A DNA stretch of 64,000 nt from Acidovorax radicis (GCF_020510705.1 NZ_CP075184.1:124001-188000), one strand, 5' to 3'; counted from the stretch's first letter, positions 54,199 to 63,330 are shown. Notes: generated by a model not told the origin, from the letters alone. Program-made: numbers and translations.

Positions 54199-55803
54199 TT
54201 ACTTGATCCCCAGCCGCCTTGCGAGCTTGTGCAGGTTGCTGGCATCCACGTCCAGCGCGCGTGCCGCTTGGGCCCAGTTGCCCTGGTGGTGGGCCAGCGC
54301 GGTGGTGATGGCCTGGCGCTGGCAAGCGTCGATGGCATCGCGCAAGGGCGTTTCTGCTGCGGTGGTGACGGGTGGAGCAGCAGCCGTTGCCGCAGCCGCC
54401 GTCGCATCGGGCACGGCGGCTCCTGGGTGGCCGGGCAGGGCCGGCGCGGGCGCGGGCGCCATGCCGACGGCGTCGGCATCCAGGTCAAGCAGGGCGGCCT
54501 CCAGCGTCACGATGTCGGCGCGCAGCGCGCCCCGGCTGATGGCCTTGAGGGCGGCGCGGCTGATCACATGCTCCAGCTCGCGGACATTGCCGGGCCAGGG
54601 GTAGCGGCGCAGGGCGTCTTGCGCGCCGACTGACAGGCGCAGGCTGCGCAACCCCAGGCGTGCGCGGTTCAGCTCCAGAAAACGGCCCGCCAGCAGCAGC
54701 ACGTCGTTGCCGCGCTCGCGCAGCGGGGGGATGGGCACGGGGTAGACCGACAAGCGGTGGTACAGGTCGGCGCGGAAGGCGCCGTCACGTACCTGCTCGC
54801 GCAGGTTGCGGTTGGTGGCGGCGATCACGCGCACATCCACGCGGCGGGGGCGGTCGGCGCCCAGGCGCTGGATCTCGCCGTTTTGCAGCGTGCGCAGCAG
54901 CTTGGCCTGCACGGCGAGCGGCAACTCACCCACCTCATCCAGGAACAGCGTGCCGCCCTCGGCCGCCTCAAAGCGGCCCGGCCGGTCGGCCACCGCACCC
55001 GAGAACGCCCCGCGCACATGGCCGAAGAGTTCGCTCTCGGCCAGCGACTCGGGCAGCGCCGCGCAGTTGACGTGCACCAGCGGGCGGGTGGCGCGCGTAG
55101 ACCGGCGGTGGAGCAGGCGTGCGAACAACTCCTTGCCCACGCCGGTTTCGCCGAGCAGCAGCACGGGCAGGTCCGAGCCCGCCACCACCTCCAGTTCGTG
55201 CAGCAGGCGCAGCAGGGGCTCGCTCTGGCCAACGATTTCCATCTCGCCATCGCCCGTGCGGGCAATACGCTCGTCGTCCACGCCGCGCGTGTGCGGCGCG
55301 CTGCGTAGCGCCTGCACCTCGCGCTCCAGCCGCGAAATGCGCACGGCGGCCTCCACCAACACGCGGCAGTCGGCCAGCGCGGCGCGGGCATCGGCGCCGA
55401 ACGTGCCGGTCTGGAGCGCATCCAGCGTGAGCAGCCCCCAAGGCTGGCCCTCGACCTGCAGGCTGATGCCCATGCAGTCGTGCACGGGCAGGGGCTCGCC
55501 CACCAGGGTGTCGAGCAGGCCGTCGTACGGGTCGGGCAGGGTGCTGTCGTGGTCAAAACAGGTCACGTCGCGCCGCGCCAGGATGGCCGCCAGGCGCGGG
55601 TGCTGGCTGACGGCGAATCGACGGCCGAGTGCCTCGCGTACCAGGCCATCCACCGCCACCGGACGCAGGTGGTTTTCCTCCAATTGCAGCAAGGCCACCG
55701 CACCACAACCAAAGCGCGCGCGCAGGGTGCCCACCAGCCGCTGCAGGCGCACAGCCTGGGGCAGGTCAGCGGCAAGGTCGTCCAGCAGGGACTGGTAATT
55801 CAT
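54199..55803 (-). CDS. norR: Nitric oxide-responsive sigma-54 activator NorR
   Basis: 534 residues. An N-terminal GAF domain (about 20-170) senses NO through a mononuclear iron; the AAA+ domain (about 200-430) has GETGVGKE (Walker A), [15 protein letters not shown] (the GAFTGA sigma-54 contact loop, here GAFSGA) and [20 protein letters not shown] (Walker B). A Fis-type helix-turn-helix ends the protein ([20 protein letters not shown]) after an Ala/Pro-rich linker. It is divergent from norB, with three GGT-N7-ACC sites between them. Confidence 0.95.
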   Translation of the reverse strand: MNYQSLLDDLAADLPQAVRLQRLVGTLRARFGCGAVALLQLEENHLRPVAVDGLVREALGRRFAVSQHPRLAAILARRDVTCFDHDSTLPDPYDGLLDTLVGEPLPVHDCMGISLQVEGQPWGLLTLDALQTGTFGADARAALADCRVLVEAAVRISRLEREVQALRSAPHTRGVDDERIARTGDGEMEIVGQSEPLLRLLHELEVVAGSDLPVLLLGETGVGKELFARLLHRRSTRATRPLVHVNCAALPESLAESELFGHVRGAFSGAVADRPGRFEAAEGGTLFLDEVGELPLAVQAKLLRTLQNGEIQRLGADRPRRVDVRVIAATNRNLREQVRDGAFRADLYHRLSVYPVPIPPLRERGNDVLLLAGRFLELNRARLGLRSLRLSVGAQDALRRYPWPGNVRELEHVISRAALKAISRGALRADIVTLEAALLDLDADAVGMAPAPAPALPGHPGAAVPDATAAAATAAAPPVTTAAETPLRDAIDACQRQAITTALAHHQGNWAQAARALDVDASNLHKLARRLGIK

Positions 55804-55861
55804 GGTGATTTATACCATTCAATGGTGAATATTACCATGAATGTAGATGGTGAAATTTACC
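55804..55861. promoter_or_regulatory. Three NorR enhancer sites (GGT-N7-ACC)
   Basis: GGTGATTTATACC (55804-55816), GGTGAATATTACC (55824-55836) and GGTGAAATTTACC (55849-55861) match the GGT-N7-ACC activator sequence described for NorR of Ralstonia eutropha. They abut the norR start and lie about 40-100 bp upstream of the sigma-54-type promoter. Confidence 0.85.
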
Positions 55862-55901
55862 ATTCATTTGCTAAGTGGTTGATTTTTAAGGGACATAAAC
55901 C

Positions 55902-55917
55902 GGGCCCAAGGCTTGCA
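55902..55917 (+). promoter_or_regulatory. Sigma-54-type promoter of norB
   Basis: GGGCCCAAGGCTTGCA fits TGGCAC-N5-TTGCW: the invariant GG (-24) and GC (-12) are present with correct 10-bp spacing, as is TTGCA. It lies between the NorR sites and norB, about 140 bp before the start codon. Confidence 0.75.
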
Positions 55918-56057
55918 ATACAGAAAGCGAACCGATTCACTTCGCAAGACTGTCATGAACCCTCGACCTCGAATTTATGTCCCCCGGTGGCCTGCAGCCG
56001 CACCCCGGGCGCACTGTGTTGTCCTTCTGAGCGCCTTGCGCGCGGGGGAGGTGGGCC

Positions 56058-58343
56058 ATGGGTAAGTACCGCAACCTGTGGTTCACGCTGATTGGCGTGC
56101 TGATTGTCACCTTCAGCCTGCTGGGCTACTACGGCGCCGAGGTGTACCGCACGGCGCCGCCCATCCCTGAAAAGATCACCACCGCGGGTGGTGAAGTGCT
56201 GTTCACCCACGAAAGTATTCTGGACGGCCAGACCGCCTGGCAGTCGGTGGGGGGCATGCAACTGGGCTCCATCTGGGGCCACGGCGCCTACCAAGCGCCC
56301 GACTGGACGGCCGACTGGCTGCACCGCGAGCTGTTGAACTGGCTCGACGTGGTGGCCGAACGCAAGCATGGCAAGCCGTTTGCCGACCTCGACGCCGCCG
56401 CCCAGGCCGTGCTGCGCGACCGCATGAAGACCGAGTACCGCACCAACACCTACCACCCCGAAACGGGTGAGGCCACGGTGAGCACGGAGCGCGCAGATGC
56501 GATCGCCAGGACCGCGCTGTACTACGACCAGCTTTTCAGCGACGCCCCGGCACTGCACACCACGCGCGAGCACTTCGCGATGAAAGAGAACACCCTGCCC
56601 AGCGCCGAGCGGCGCACGCAGATGATGGGCTTCTTCTTCTGGACAGCCTGGGCCGCCGCCACCGAGCGGCCTGGCACCACGGCAACCTACACCAACAACT
56701 GGCCGCACGAGCCGCTGGTGGGCAACAAGCCCACGGCCGAAAACATGGTGTGGTCGGTGATGAGCGTGGTGGTGATGATGGCGGGGGTGGGCTTTCTGGT
56801 GTGGGCCTGGGCCTTCCTGCGCAAGCACGATGAGGTGGAACCAACGCCCCCCCAGCACGACCCGCTCTCGCGCGTGCCGCTCACACCGTCGCAGCGTGCA
56901 CTGGGCAAGTATTTGTTCCTCATCGTGGCGCTGTTCTGCTTTCAGGTGCTGCTGGGCGGCTTCACGGCCCACTACACGGTGGAGGGCCAGCAGTTCTACG
57001 GCATCAACGTGTCGCAGTGGTTCCCGTATTCGCTGGTGCGCACCTGGCACATCCAGAGCGCGCTGTTCTGGATCGCTACGGGCTTCCTGGCCGCCGGCCT
57101 GTTCCTCGCACCGCTGATCAACGGCGGCAAAGATCCGGCCCATCAAAAGCTTGGCGTGGACATCCTGTTCTGGGCGCTGGTGGTCGTGGTGGTGGGGTCG
57201 TTCGTCGGCAACTACCTGGCCATTGCGCAGATCATGCCGCCCGAGTGGAACTTCTGGCTGGGCCACCAGGGCTATGAGTACGTGGACCTGGGTCGCCTGT
57301 GGCAGATCGGCAAGTTCACCGGCATCGCCTTCTGGCTGGTGCTCATGCTGCGCGGCATTGTGCCGGCGCTGCGCACACCGGGCGGCGACAAGAACCTGCT
57401 GGCCCTGCTGACCGCATCGGTGATCGCCATTGGTTTGTTCTACGGCGCGGGCTTCTTCTACGGCGAACGCACGCACCTGTCGGTGATGGAGTACTGGCGC
57501 TGGTGGGTGGTGCACCTGTGGGTCGAAGGCTTCTTTGAAGTGTTTGCCACCACGGCGCTGGCCTTCATCTTCTCGACCCTGGGGCTGGTCTCCTACCGCA
57601 TGGCGACGGCCGCCAGCCTGGCCTCGGCCTCGCTGTTCATGCTCGGCGGCGTGCCCGGCACCTTCCACCACCTGTACTTTGCAGGCACCACCACACCGGT
57701 CATGGCCGTGGGCGCGGCCTTCAGTGCGCTCGAAGTGGTGCCACTGGTGGTGCTGGGCCATGAGGCCTGGGAGCACTGGCGCCTGCAGCACCGCGCGCCC
57801 TGGATGGCCAACCTGCGCTGGCCGCTGATGTTCTTCGTGGCCGTGGCCTTCTGGAACATGCTGGGTGCGGGCGTCTTCGGCTTCATGATCAATCCGCCGA
57901 TCTCGCTGTATTACGTGCAGGGCCTGAACACCACGCCGGTGCATGCCCATGCCGCGCTGTTTGGTGTGTATGGCTTCCTGGCGCTGGGCTTTACCTTGCT
58001 GGTGCTGCGCTACATCCGGCCGCAACTGGTGTTCAGCCAACGCCTCATGAAGGTGGGTTTCTGGTCGCTCAACGCCGGTCTCGTGCTGATGATTGCCACC
58101 AGCTTGCTGCCCATCGCGCTGTTCCAGTTCCACGCCAGCGTGAGCGAAGGCCTGTGGTACGCCCGTAGCGAAGCCTTCATGCAGCAGCCCTTCATCGTGA
58201 CCTTGCGCTGGGTGCGCACGGTGGGCGACGTGGTCTTTATCGTGGGCGCGCTGTCGGTGGCCTGGCAAGTGGTGAGCGGGCTGTTTGGCTCGCGGGCACC
58301 CGCCACACCGGGGGCCAACTACCTCGCATCGGCCCGACCCTGA
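56058..58343 (+). CDS. norB: Quinol-dependent nitric oxide reductase (qNOR)
   Basis: 761 residues. This fits single-chain qNOR: a fused N-terminal extension with a periplasmic segment (residues about 30-210) and 12 core spans of the haem-copper oxidase fold. Conserved histidines appear in WHIQSALFWIATGFLAAGLF, YWRWWVVHLWVEGFFEVFAT, GTFHHLYFAGTTTPVMAVGA (FeB ligands) and PVHAHAALFGVYGFLALGF (haem b3 and b ligands). It reduces two NO to N2O using quinol, mainly for detoxification where no NorC is present. Expression is expected to depend on NorR and sigma-54. Confidence 0.96.
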   Translation: MGKYRNLWFTLIGVLIVTFSLLGYYGAEVYRTAPPIPEKITTAGGEVLFTHESILDGQTAWQSVGGMQLGSIWGHGAYQAPDWTADWLHRELLNWLDVVAERKHGKPFADLDAAAQAVLRDRMKTEYRTNTYHPETGEATVSTERADAIARTALYYDQLFSDAPALHTTREHFAMKENTLPSAERRTQMMGFFFWTAWAAATERPGTTATYTNNWPHEPLVGNKPTAENMVWSVMSVVVMMAGVGFLVWAWAFLRKHDEVEPTPPQHDPLSRVPLTPSQRALGKYLFLIVALFCFQVLLGGFTAHYTVEGQQFYGINVSQWFPYSLVRTWHIQSALFWIATGFLAAGLFLAPLINGGKDPAHQKLGVDILFWALVVVVVGSFVGNYLAIAQIMPPEWNFWLGHQGYEYVDLGRLWQIGKFTGIAFWLVLMLRGIVPALRTPGGDKNLLALLTASVIAIGLFYGAGFFYGERTHLSVMEYWRWWVVHLWVEGFFEVFATTALAFIFSTLGLVSYRMATAASLASASLFMLGGVPGTFHHLYFAGTTTPVMAVGAAFSALEVVPLVVLGHEAWEHWRLQHRAPWMANLRWPLMFFVAVAFWNMLGAGVFGFMINPPISLYYVQGLNTTPVHAHAALFGVYGFLALGFTLLVLRYIRPQLVFSQRLMKVGFWSLNAGLVLMIATSLLPIALFQFHASVSEGLWYARSEAFMQQPFIVTLRWVRTVGDVVFIVGALSVAWQVVSGLFGSRAPATPGANYLASARP

Positions 58344-58433
58344 ACCCCTGCCGATGTTGCCGCCGCCACAAGCCGTGGCAACATCACCACCGCTTCACAT
58401 CTCCACATCTCCCATAAGGACAGGACACCGGCC

Positions 58434-58862
58434 ATGAACATCGACAAATTCAAACACCAGCACACCGACATCCTGCGCGGCATAGCCACACTGCGCGCAC
58501 TGGCCCACGCGGGGGTGGAGGGCAATGCCACCGCCATCGCGCAAGGCATTGTGGCCATGAGCGGCACCATCAAGCTGCACCTGGCGGTGGAAGACCAGGT
58601 GCTGTACCCCGCCCTGCAACGCGGCGACAACGCCGAGCTGGCGCGCATGGGCCGCCAGTACCAGAGCGAGATGGCATCGATCGCCAGCGCCTACGACACG
58701 TTTGCGCGCCGCTGGAACACCGCCGACAGCGTGCGCCGCGACGCCCAGGGCTTTCGCGAGCAGGCGAATGTGGTGCTGCGCAAGGTGTACGAGCGCATGC
58801 AGCGCGAAGACCACGATTTCTATCCCCGTATCGAAGAGGACGAAACCGCCGCCTGTCATTGA
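58434..58862 (+). CDS. Hemerythrin-domain protein
   Basis: 142 residues. The non-haem diiron ligands of hemerythrin are recognisable: KHQHTDI near residue 8, GTIKLHLAVEDQVLYPAL (HxxxE) near residue 48 and REDHDFYPRIEEDE near the end. It follows norB by about 90 bp in the same direction, the position held by NorA/DnrN-like iron proteins in other NO-responsive operons. It probably binds O2 or NO or protects or repairs iron centres during nitrosative stress. Coexpression with norB is inferred from position; a terminator follows. Confidence 0.88.
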   Translation: MNIDKFKHQHTDILRGIATLRALAHAGVEGNATAIAQGIVAMSGTIKLHLAVEDQVLYPALQRGDNAELARMGRQYQSEMASIASAYDTFARRWNTADSVRRDAQGFREQANVVLRKVYERMQREDHDFYPRIEEDETAACH

Positions 58863-59024
58863 CGAGGCCCTCCAGCCACGGCCCCGCAAGCAATCCATAC
58901 ACAACAGATCACAAAAGATCAGCCCAGAAGCGGAACCACTGCCACCACGGCGCCAAACACCGCGCCCGCGTGCCACGGCACGCACCCCCATCCATCGGTA
59001 GGGCCTGACGGCACCTTCCTTTTG

Positions 59025-59049
59025 CCGGCTCTTGAGCCGGTTTTTTTTT
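59025..59049 (+). terminator. Intrinsic terminator of the norB-hemerythrin operon
   Basis: CCGGCTC and GAGCCGG (59025-59031 and 59034-59040) flank TT and are followed by nine T residues. Confidence 0.92.
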
Positions 59050-59091
59050 GCCCGCGCTGACCGTTGCCGGCCGCTGCGTTTGTGTTTTATC

Positions 59092-59139
59092 AAACTACCT
59101 ATAGTGTTTGATGAGTATCGTAGACACCATAGGTAGTGT
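59092..59139. promoter_or_regulatory. Two NrdR-box-like sites upstream of nrdD
   Basis: AAACTACCTATAGTGT (59092-59107) and ACACCATAGGTAGTGT (59124-59139) each match the NrdR box ACACWATATATWGTGT at 13 of 16 positions and start 32 bp apart (three helical turns), the arrangement known for NrdR-repressed nrd promoters. Between them TTGATGAGTATCGT (59108-59121) resembles an FNR/ANR box (TTGAT-N4-ATCAA). Placement here means translation should start downstream, at 59171. Confidence 0.8.
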
Positions 59140-59170
59140 TTTTAATCCCTTGCATAGATTGGTCGAACCC

Positions 59171-61189
59171 ATGGCGTCCACCCTTGTCACCTTGCCCCGC
59201 GATGTTGTTCTGCGCAGTGGCCAACGCGTTCCTTTTGACGCCGAACGCATCCGCGCTGCGCTGGCCAGCGCCGGCCAGGCCTCGGGTGAATTGGGTGTCG
59301 AAGAAGCGGCGCTGCTCACCGCGCAGGTCACCAAGGTGCTGATCCACCGCTTCCATGGCGAGGCGCCCACGGTCGAGCAGATCCAGGACGTGGCCGAGCA
59401 GACGCTGATCGCCGCCAACCACCTGGCCACGGCGCGCGCCTACATCGTCTACCGCGAGCAACACGCCACACTGCGGGCCGACAAACAGACGCTGGTGGAT
59501 GTGGAAAGCTCCATCAACGAATACCTCACGCGTGCCGATTGGCGCGTCAACGCCAACGCCAACCAGGGCTACTCGCTGGGCGGGCTCATCCTCAACGTGG
59601 CGGGCAAGGTCACGGCCAACTACTGGCTCTCGCACGTCTATACGCCCGAGATCGGCGCAGCGCACCGCAATGGCGACATCCACATCCACGACCTCGACAT
59701 GCTCAGTGGCTACTGCGCGGGCTGGTCGCTGCGCACGCTGCTCAATGAAGGGCTCAATGGCGTGCCCGGCAAGGTCGAAGCGGGCCCGCCCAAACACATG
59801 TCGTCAGCCGTGGGGCAGATCGTCAACTTCCTGGGCACGCTGCAAAACGAATGGGCCGGCGCGCAGGCCTTCTCGTCGTTCGACACCTACATGGCGCCGT
59901 ATGTGCGGGTGGATGCGATGGACTACGCCGCCGTGCGCCAGTGCATCCAGGAGCTGGTCTACAACCTCAACGTGCCGTCCCGCTGGGGCACACAAACGCC
60001 GTTCACCAACCTCACCTTCGACTGGATCTGCCCCGACGATTTGCGCGAGCAGGTGCCAGTGATTGCCGGCAAGGAAATGCCCTTTTGCTACGGCGATCTG
60101 CAGGCCGAGATGGACCTCATCAACCGCGCCTATATCGACGTGATGACCACGGGCGATGCCAAGGACCGCGTGTTCACCTTCCCCATCCCCACCTACAACA
60201 TCACCAAGGATTTTCCGTGGGAGAGCGAGAACGCGCAGCTGCTGTTCGAGATGACGGCCAAGTATGGCCTGCCGTACTTCCAGAACTTCATCAACTCCGA
60301 GCTGGAGCCCAACATGGTGCGCTCCATGTGCTGTCGGCTGCAGCTGGATCTGCGCGAACTCTTGAAGCGCGGCAACGGCTTGTTTGGCAGCGCCGAGCAG
60401 ACCGGCAGCCTGGGCGTGGTGACCATCAACTGCGCGCGCCTGGGCTTTGTGCATGCGGGCGATGAACCGGGCCTGCTGGCGGCGCTTGACCACCTGATGG
60501 AACTGGGCAAGCAGAGCTTGGAGACCAAGCGCAAGCTCATCCAGCGCCTCATGGACCAGGGGCTGTTCCCCTATACCAAGCGGTATCTGGGCACGTTGCG
60601 CAACCACTTCAGCACACTGGGCGTGAACGGCATCAACGAGATGGTGCGCAACTTCACAGCCGGCCAGCACGACATCACCAGCGACTGGGGCCATGCCTTC
60701 GCCGTGCGCCTGCTCGACCACGTGCGCGAACGCATGACGCAGTTTCAAGAGGAAACCGGCCACCTCTACAACCTGGAGGCCACGCCCGCCGAGGGCACCA
60801 CCTACCGCTTCGCCAAGGAAGACAAAAAGCGCTGGCCCGCCATCCTGCAGGCGGGCACGGCCGAGCAGCCCTATTACACCAACTCCTCGCAGTTGCCCGT
60901 GGGCTTCACCGACGACCCGTTCGAGGCCCTCATGCGCCAGGAAGTGCTGCAATCCAAATACACCGGCGGCACCGTACTGCACCTGTACATGGGCGAGCGC
61001 CTGTCCAGCGGCGCCGCCTGTCGCGACCTCGTCAAACGCTCACTCACGCGCTTTCGCCTGCCCTACATCACCATCACGCCCACGTTCTCGATCTGCCCCA
61101 CCCACGGCTACCTGGCGGGGGAACACAAGTTCTGCCCGGCGTGCGATGAAGAGCGTCTGGTCGCCAAGCGCGCCGCGCTGGCTGCCTGA
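59171..61189 (+). CDS. nrdD: Anaerobic ribonucleoside-triphosphate reductase, large chain lacking the glycyl-radical end
   Basis: 672 residues from ATG 59171; an ATG at 59111 lies inside the operator and is rejected. An ATP-cone (PRDVVLRSGQRVPFDAERI onwards, about 10-100) allows nucleotide control. The catalytic barrel follows, with cysteines in LSGYCAGWSLRTLL and VVTINCARLGF. The zinc site is ICPTHGYLAGEHKFCPACDE at the very end, after which the protein stops. The glycyl-radical segment (RVxGYxRP) that normally follows is absent and is found on the next ORF. The enzyme reduces NTPs to dNTPs without oxygen. Confidence 0.92.
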   Translation: MASTLVTLPRDVVLRSGQRVPFDAERIRAALASAGQASGELGVEEAALLTAQVTKVLIHRFHGEAPTVEQIQDVAEQTLIAANHLATARAYIVYREQHATLRADKQTLVDVESSINEYLTRADWRVNANANQGYSLGGLILNVAGKVTANYWLSHVYTPEIGAAHRNGDIHIHDLDMLSGYCAGWSLRTLLNEGLNGVPGKVEAGPPKHMSSAVGQIVNFLGTLQNEWAGAQAFSSFDTYMAPYVRVDAMDYAAVRQCIQELVYNLNVPSRWGTQTPFTNLTFDWICPDDLREQVPVIAGKEMPFCYGDLQAEMDLINRAYIDVMTTGDAKDRVFTFPIPTYNITKDFPWESENAQLLFEMTAKYGLPYFQNFINSELEPNMVRSMCCRLQLDLRELLKRGNGLFGSAEQTGSLGVVTINCARLGFVHAGDEPGLLAALDHLMELGKQSLETKRKLIQRLMDQGLFPYTKRYLGTLRNHFSTLGVNGINEMVRNFTAGQHDITSDWGHAFAVRLLDHVRERMTQFQEETGHLYNLEATPAEGTTYRFAKEDKKRWPAILQAGTAEQPYYTNSSQLPVGFTDDPFEALMRQEVLQSKYTGGTVLHLYMGERLSSGAACRDLVKRSLTRFRLPYITITPTFSICPTHGYLAGEHKFCPACDEERLVAKRAALAA

Positions 61190-61210
61190 GCGGTGTGCCT
61201 GCGGTTATTT

Positions 61211-61270
61211 GTGCAAAATAAGCCGCTGGCGCTTATGCATAAAGCGCAAGCAGCTATCAATTTGATAGTT
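61211..61270 (-). repeat. AT-rich dispersed repeat, copy D
   Basis: On the minus strand it reads AATTGATAGCTGCTTGCGCT, then TTATGCATAAGCGCCAGCGG. The arms GCGCTT and ATAAGCGC form a stem. It lies between nrdD and the small glycyl-radical ORF. Confidence 0.75.
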
Positions 61271-61372
61271 CATCAACGAGGCAAGCCGGACGAGTCCAGC
61301 CCTTGCCCCGTTGCCACCGGGTGGCGCAGCAACCGCTGTGGCACGCCCTTCAACCCCAAGGAGCACACACAA

Positions 61373-61561
61373 ATGAGCCACTTTTCAACCACCGAACACC
61401 AAGCCCTGGCCGACGTGCAACTGACCGACGCCGAGCGCCAGCCCTGCGAGGTCTGGACCCGCGTGATGGGCTACCACCGCCCCGTGGCCAGCTTCAACAT
61501 TGGCAAACAGGGCGAGCACCACGAGCGCCAGTTCTTCGCTGAATCGGCCTGTGGCCGCTGA
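61373..61561 (+). CDS. Separate glycyl-radical subunit of the anaerobic ribonucleotide reductase
   Basis: 62 residues from ATG 61373, with AAGGAG nine bases upstream. EVWTRVMGYHRPVASFNIG, then KQGEHHERQFF, matches the C-terminal radical loop of NrdD (RxxGYxRPV..W/FN.GK..E...R); Gly33 is the predicted radical residue. No other domain is present. The ORF lies in the same frame as nrdD, separated by one TGA and 60 open codons that include a dispersed repeat, and is followed by nrdG. It may work as a small partner of the large chain, similar in idea to GrcA rescuing pyruvate formate-lyase. Confidence 0.85.
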   Translation: MSHFSTTEHQALADVQLTDAERQPCEVWTRVMGYHRPVASFNIGKQGEHHERQFFAESACGR

Positions 61562-62321
61562 CCTGGCCACCCCCGGCGCCAGCCCGCACCGGCGCACCCT
61601 CGGCACCACCGTGCCGATGGCCATCCGCAGCGGGCTGCCCACACCGGCAGCCGCCCCGGCGGCGCAGCCCCTGCGTGTGGGCGGCCTCACACCGCTCACC
61701 ACCATCGACTTCCCCGGCCGGCTTGCGGCGGTGGTGTATTGCCAGGGCTGCCCCTGGCGCTGCAGTTATTGCCACAACCCCGAATTGCTCGACGCCACGG
61801 CGCCAGCCGCTATCGCGTGGCCGCAGGTGCTGGCATTCCTTGAAAGCCGCCGAGGCCTGCTCGATGGCGTGGTGTTTTCCGGGGGCGAGCCGACCCTGCA
61901 GGCCGCGCTGCCCGCAGCGCTGGCCGAGGTGCGTGCCATGGGCTTTGCCACCGGCCTGCACACCGGCGGCATGTACCCCGAGCGCCTGGCAGCTGTGCTG
62001 CCATTGCTCGACTGGGTGGGGCTGGACATCAAGGCGCCCAAGCACCATTACGACGCCATTACCGGCGTTCCAGGCAGCGGGGACCGTGCGTGGGTGTCGC
62101 TGCAGCACGTCGTGCAAAGCGGTGTGCCGTACGAATGCCGAACCACCTGGCATGCGGGGCTGTTTGGACTTGAAGAGCTTGAGGCCATGGGCCAGACGTT
62201 GCGCGACTTTGGAGTCACCCAATGGGTCGTGCAAGAGTGCCGGTCTGACGATGCGCCACCGTGGCACGATGCGCTTGCACACACGCCGTGGCCTCTGACT
62301 ACTAAAGTGCGGCGTGCCTGA
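61551..62321 (+). CDS. nrdG: Anaerobic ribonucleoside-triphosphate reductase activating protein
   Basis: 256 residues from GTG 61551, which overlaps the stop of the glycyl-radical ORF; ATG 61617 is an alternative, since the first 40 residues are low-complexity. The conserved core begins LRVGGLTPLTTIDFPGRLAA and has the radical SAM cluster motif CPWRCSYC (CxxxCxxC) and FSGGEPTLQ. NrdG uses SAM and a 4Fe-4S cluster to generate the glycyl radical on its partner. The order nrdD, radical subunit, nrdG supports one operon. Confidence 0.92.
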   Translation: MAADLATPGASPHRRTLGTTVPMAIRSGLPTPAAAPAAQPLRVGGLTPLTTIDFPGRLAAVVYCQGCPWRCSYCHNPELLDATAPAAIAWPQVLAFLESRRGLLDGVVFSGGEPTLQAALPAALAEVRAMGFATGLHTGGMYPERLAAVLPLLDWVGLDIKAPKHHYDAITGVPGSGDRAWVSLQHVVQSGVPYECRTTWHAGLFGLEELEAMGQTLRDFGVTQWVVQECRSDDAPPWHDALAHTPWPLTTKVRRA

Positions 62322-62347
62322 AGGCGCTGCACCGCAGTCCTTTCGGC

Positions 62348-63193
62348 TTATTGGGGCAGGCCGAAGTTAGAGATTTGCTCGATGTGGTGCAGCAGGGACG
62401 AATTTCCCGCACCAAGCTCTGAATCCTTGTAGACCAGACCGGTGCCGACCCCCTGGGGCGTTGTGAGGCGGCGAACCTGAAGCATTTGTTGAGCGCTGGT
62501 GGCCGTGGCTTGTGAGTAACCCTCACCCTCATTCACGCTGTAGACCAAGGAATAGGACCGCAGCAACTGGCCGCCGCTGCTGATTTTGACGCACAACACC
62601 GTACCGGCCATTGACCCGCGCACTTGATGTTCGCAACCGAAAAGCTCGTTGGCATTGGACATCAGCCCATTTCCATTAGCCGTTGCACCCAGGTTTTTGC
62701 TGAGTTCGACCAAGTCCGATTGCAGACCTTCTGAACCAATAGAGTTAAAGGTCCAGAAGCCACGCAGACTGTCAGCGACGGCGCCGTAGCCGAAGTTAAA
62801 ACGCGAAATCGCCACTTCGCCTTCGTTAGGGAAGGTAATGAATCCAGTGGTCCCAGACGTAAAACGGATGTTCACATTGCCAGGGCTTCCTGCTGCGGTG
62901 CCCGAGCGGGCTCCGCTACCGAAATGACGACCACCGGTGTACTTAGTCAGTGGCGTATTCACCTTGTTGTCGGCGACATCTCCGACTGCCAGATAGAACG
63001 TCGCTTGGCCGGTGCTCTCGTACGCATACATCTGCATTACCAGGGTGGTGTTTTGCACATCGATGCCAAAACCACGGCCGGGCTTGCCGTCGACTTCCGA
63101 TGTGACAACCCACGTTCCTGCCTGTGGCGCGAACGCGTGGGCCAAGCCAGCGCCCATAAATAACGCGGCGGCTACCAGTTTTTTGAAAGACAT
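62348..63193 (-). CDS. Exported protein of unknown function
   Basis: 281 residues from ATG 63193, preceded by GAGGGGATA on the minus strand; the frame is open further but without a signal peptide start. MSFKKLVAAALFMGAGLAHA is a signal peptide ending at AHA-FA. The mature part begins APQAGTWVVTSEVDGKPGRG and contains many Gly, Ser and Thr residues, suggesting a beta-rich secreted or periplasmic domain. One cysteine pair (FGCEHQVRG and VLCVKISS) may form a disulfide. No family is recognised. Confidence 0.7.
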   Translation of the reverse strand: MSFKKLVAAALFMGAGLAHAFAPQAGTWVVTSEVDGKPGRGFGIDVQNTTLVMQMYAYESTGQATFYLAVGDVADNKVNTPLTKYTGGRHFGSGARSGTAAGSPGNVNIRFTSGTTGFITFPNEGEVAISRFNFGYGAVADSLRGFWTFNSIGSEGLQSDLVELSKNLGATANGNGLMSNANELFGCEHQVRGSMAGTVLCVKISSGGQLLRSYSLVYSVNEGEGYSQATATSAQQMLQVRRLTTPQGVGTGLVYKDSELGAGNSSLLHHIEQISNFGLPQ

Positions 63194-63330
63194 AAAAAAA
63201 TATCCCCTCTCTAAAGATTGCATTGACGCTTGAAGTGCCAATCCAAATGTATCGGGAATACGGATTTGTGTAACTGAAAAATTCAACAAGAGAATTGAGC
63301 GGCGTGATTGCAGGCTCTTTTGAGCGCATG

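Noticed and set aside
55953..58268. 771-codon minus-strand open frame, longer than most genes here
   Set aside because: Antisense to norB. It is dominated by His, Gln, Arg and Gly, and norB shows all expected histidine ligands.
61193..61372. 60 open codons between nrdD and the glycyl-radical ORF, read as part of a longer protein
   Set aside because: The segment includes a dispersed repeat and shows no NrdD similarity, and a proper ribosome site precedes ATG 61373. Separate translation is preferred, though readthrough is discussed as a finding.
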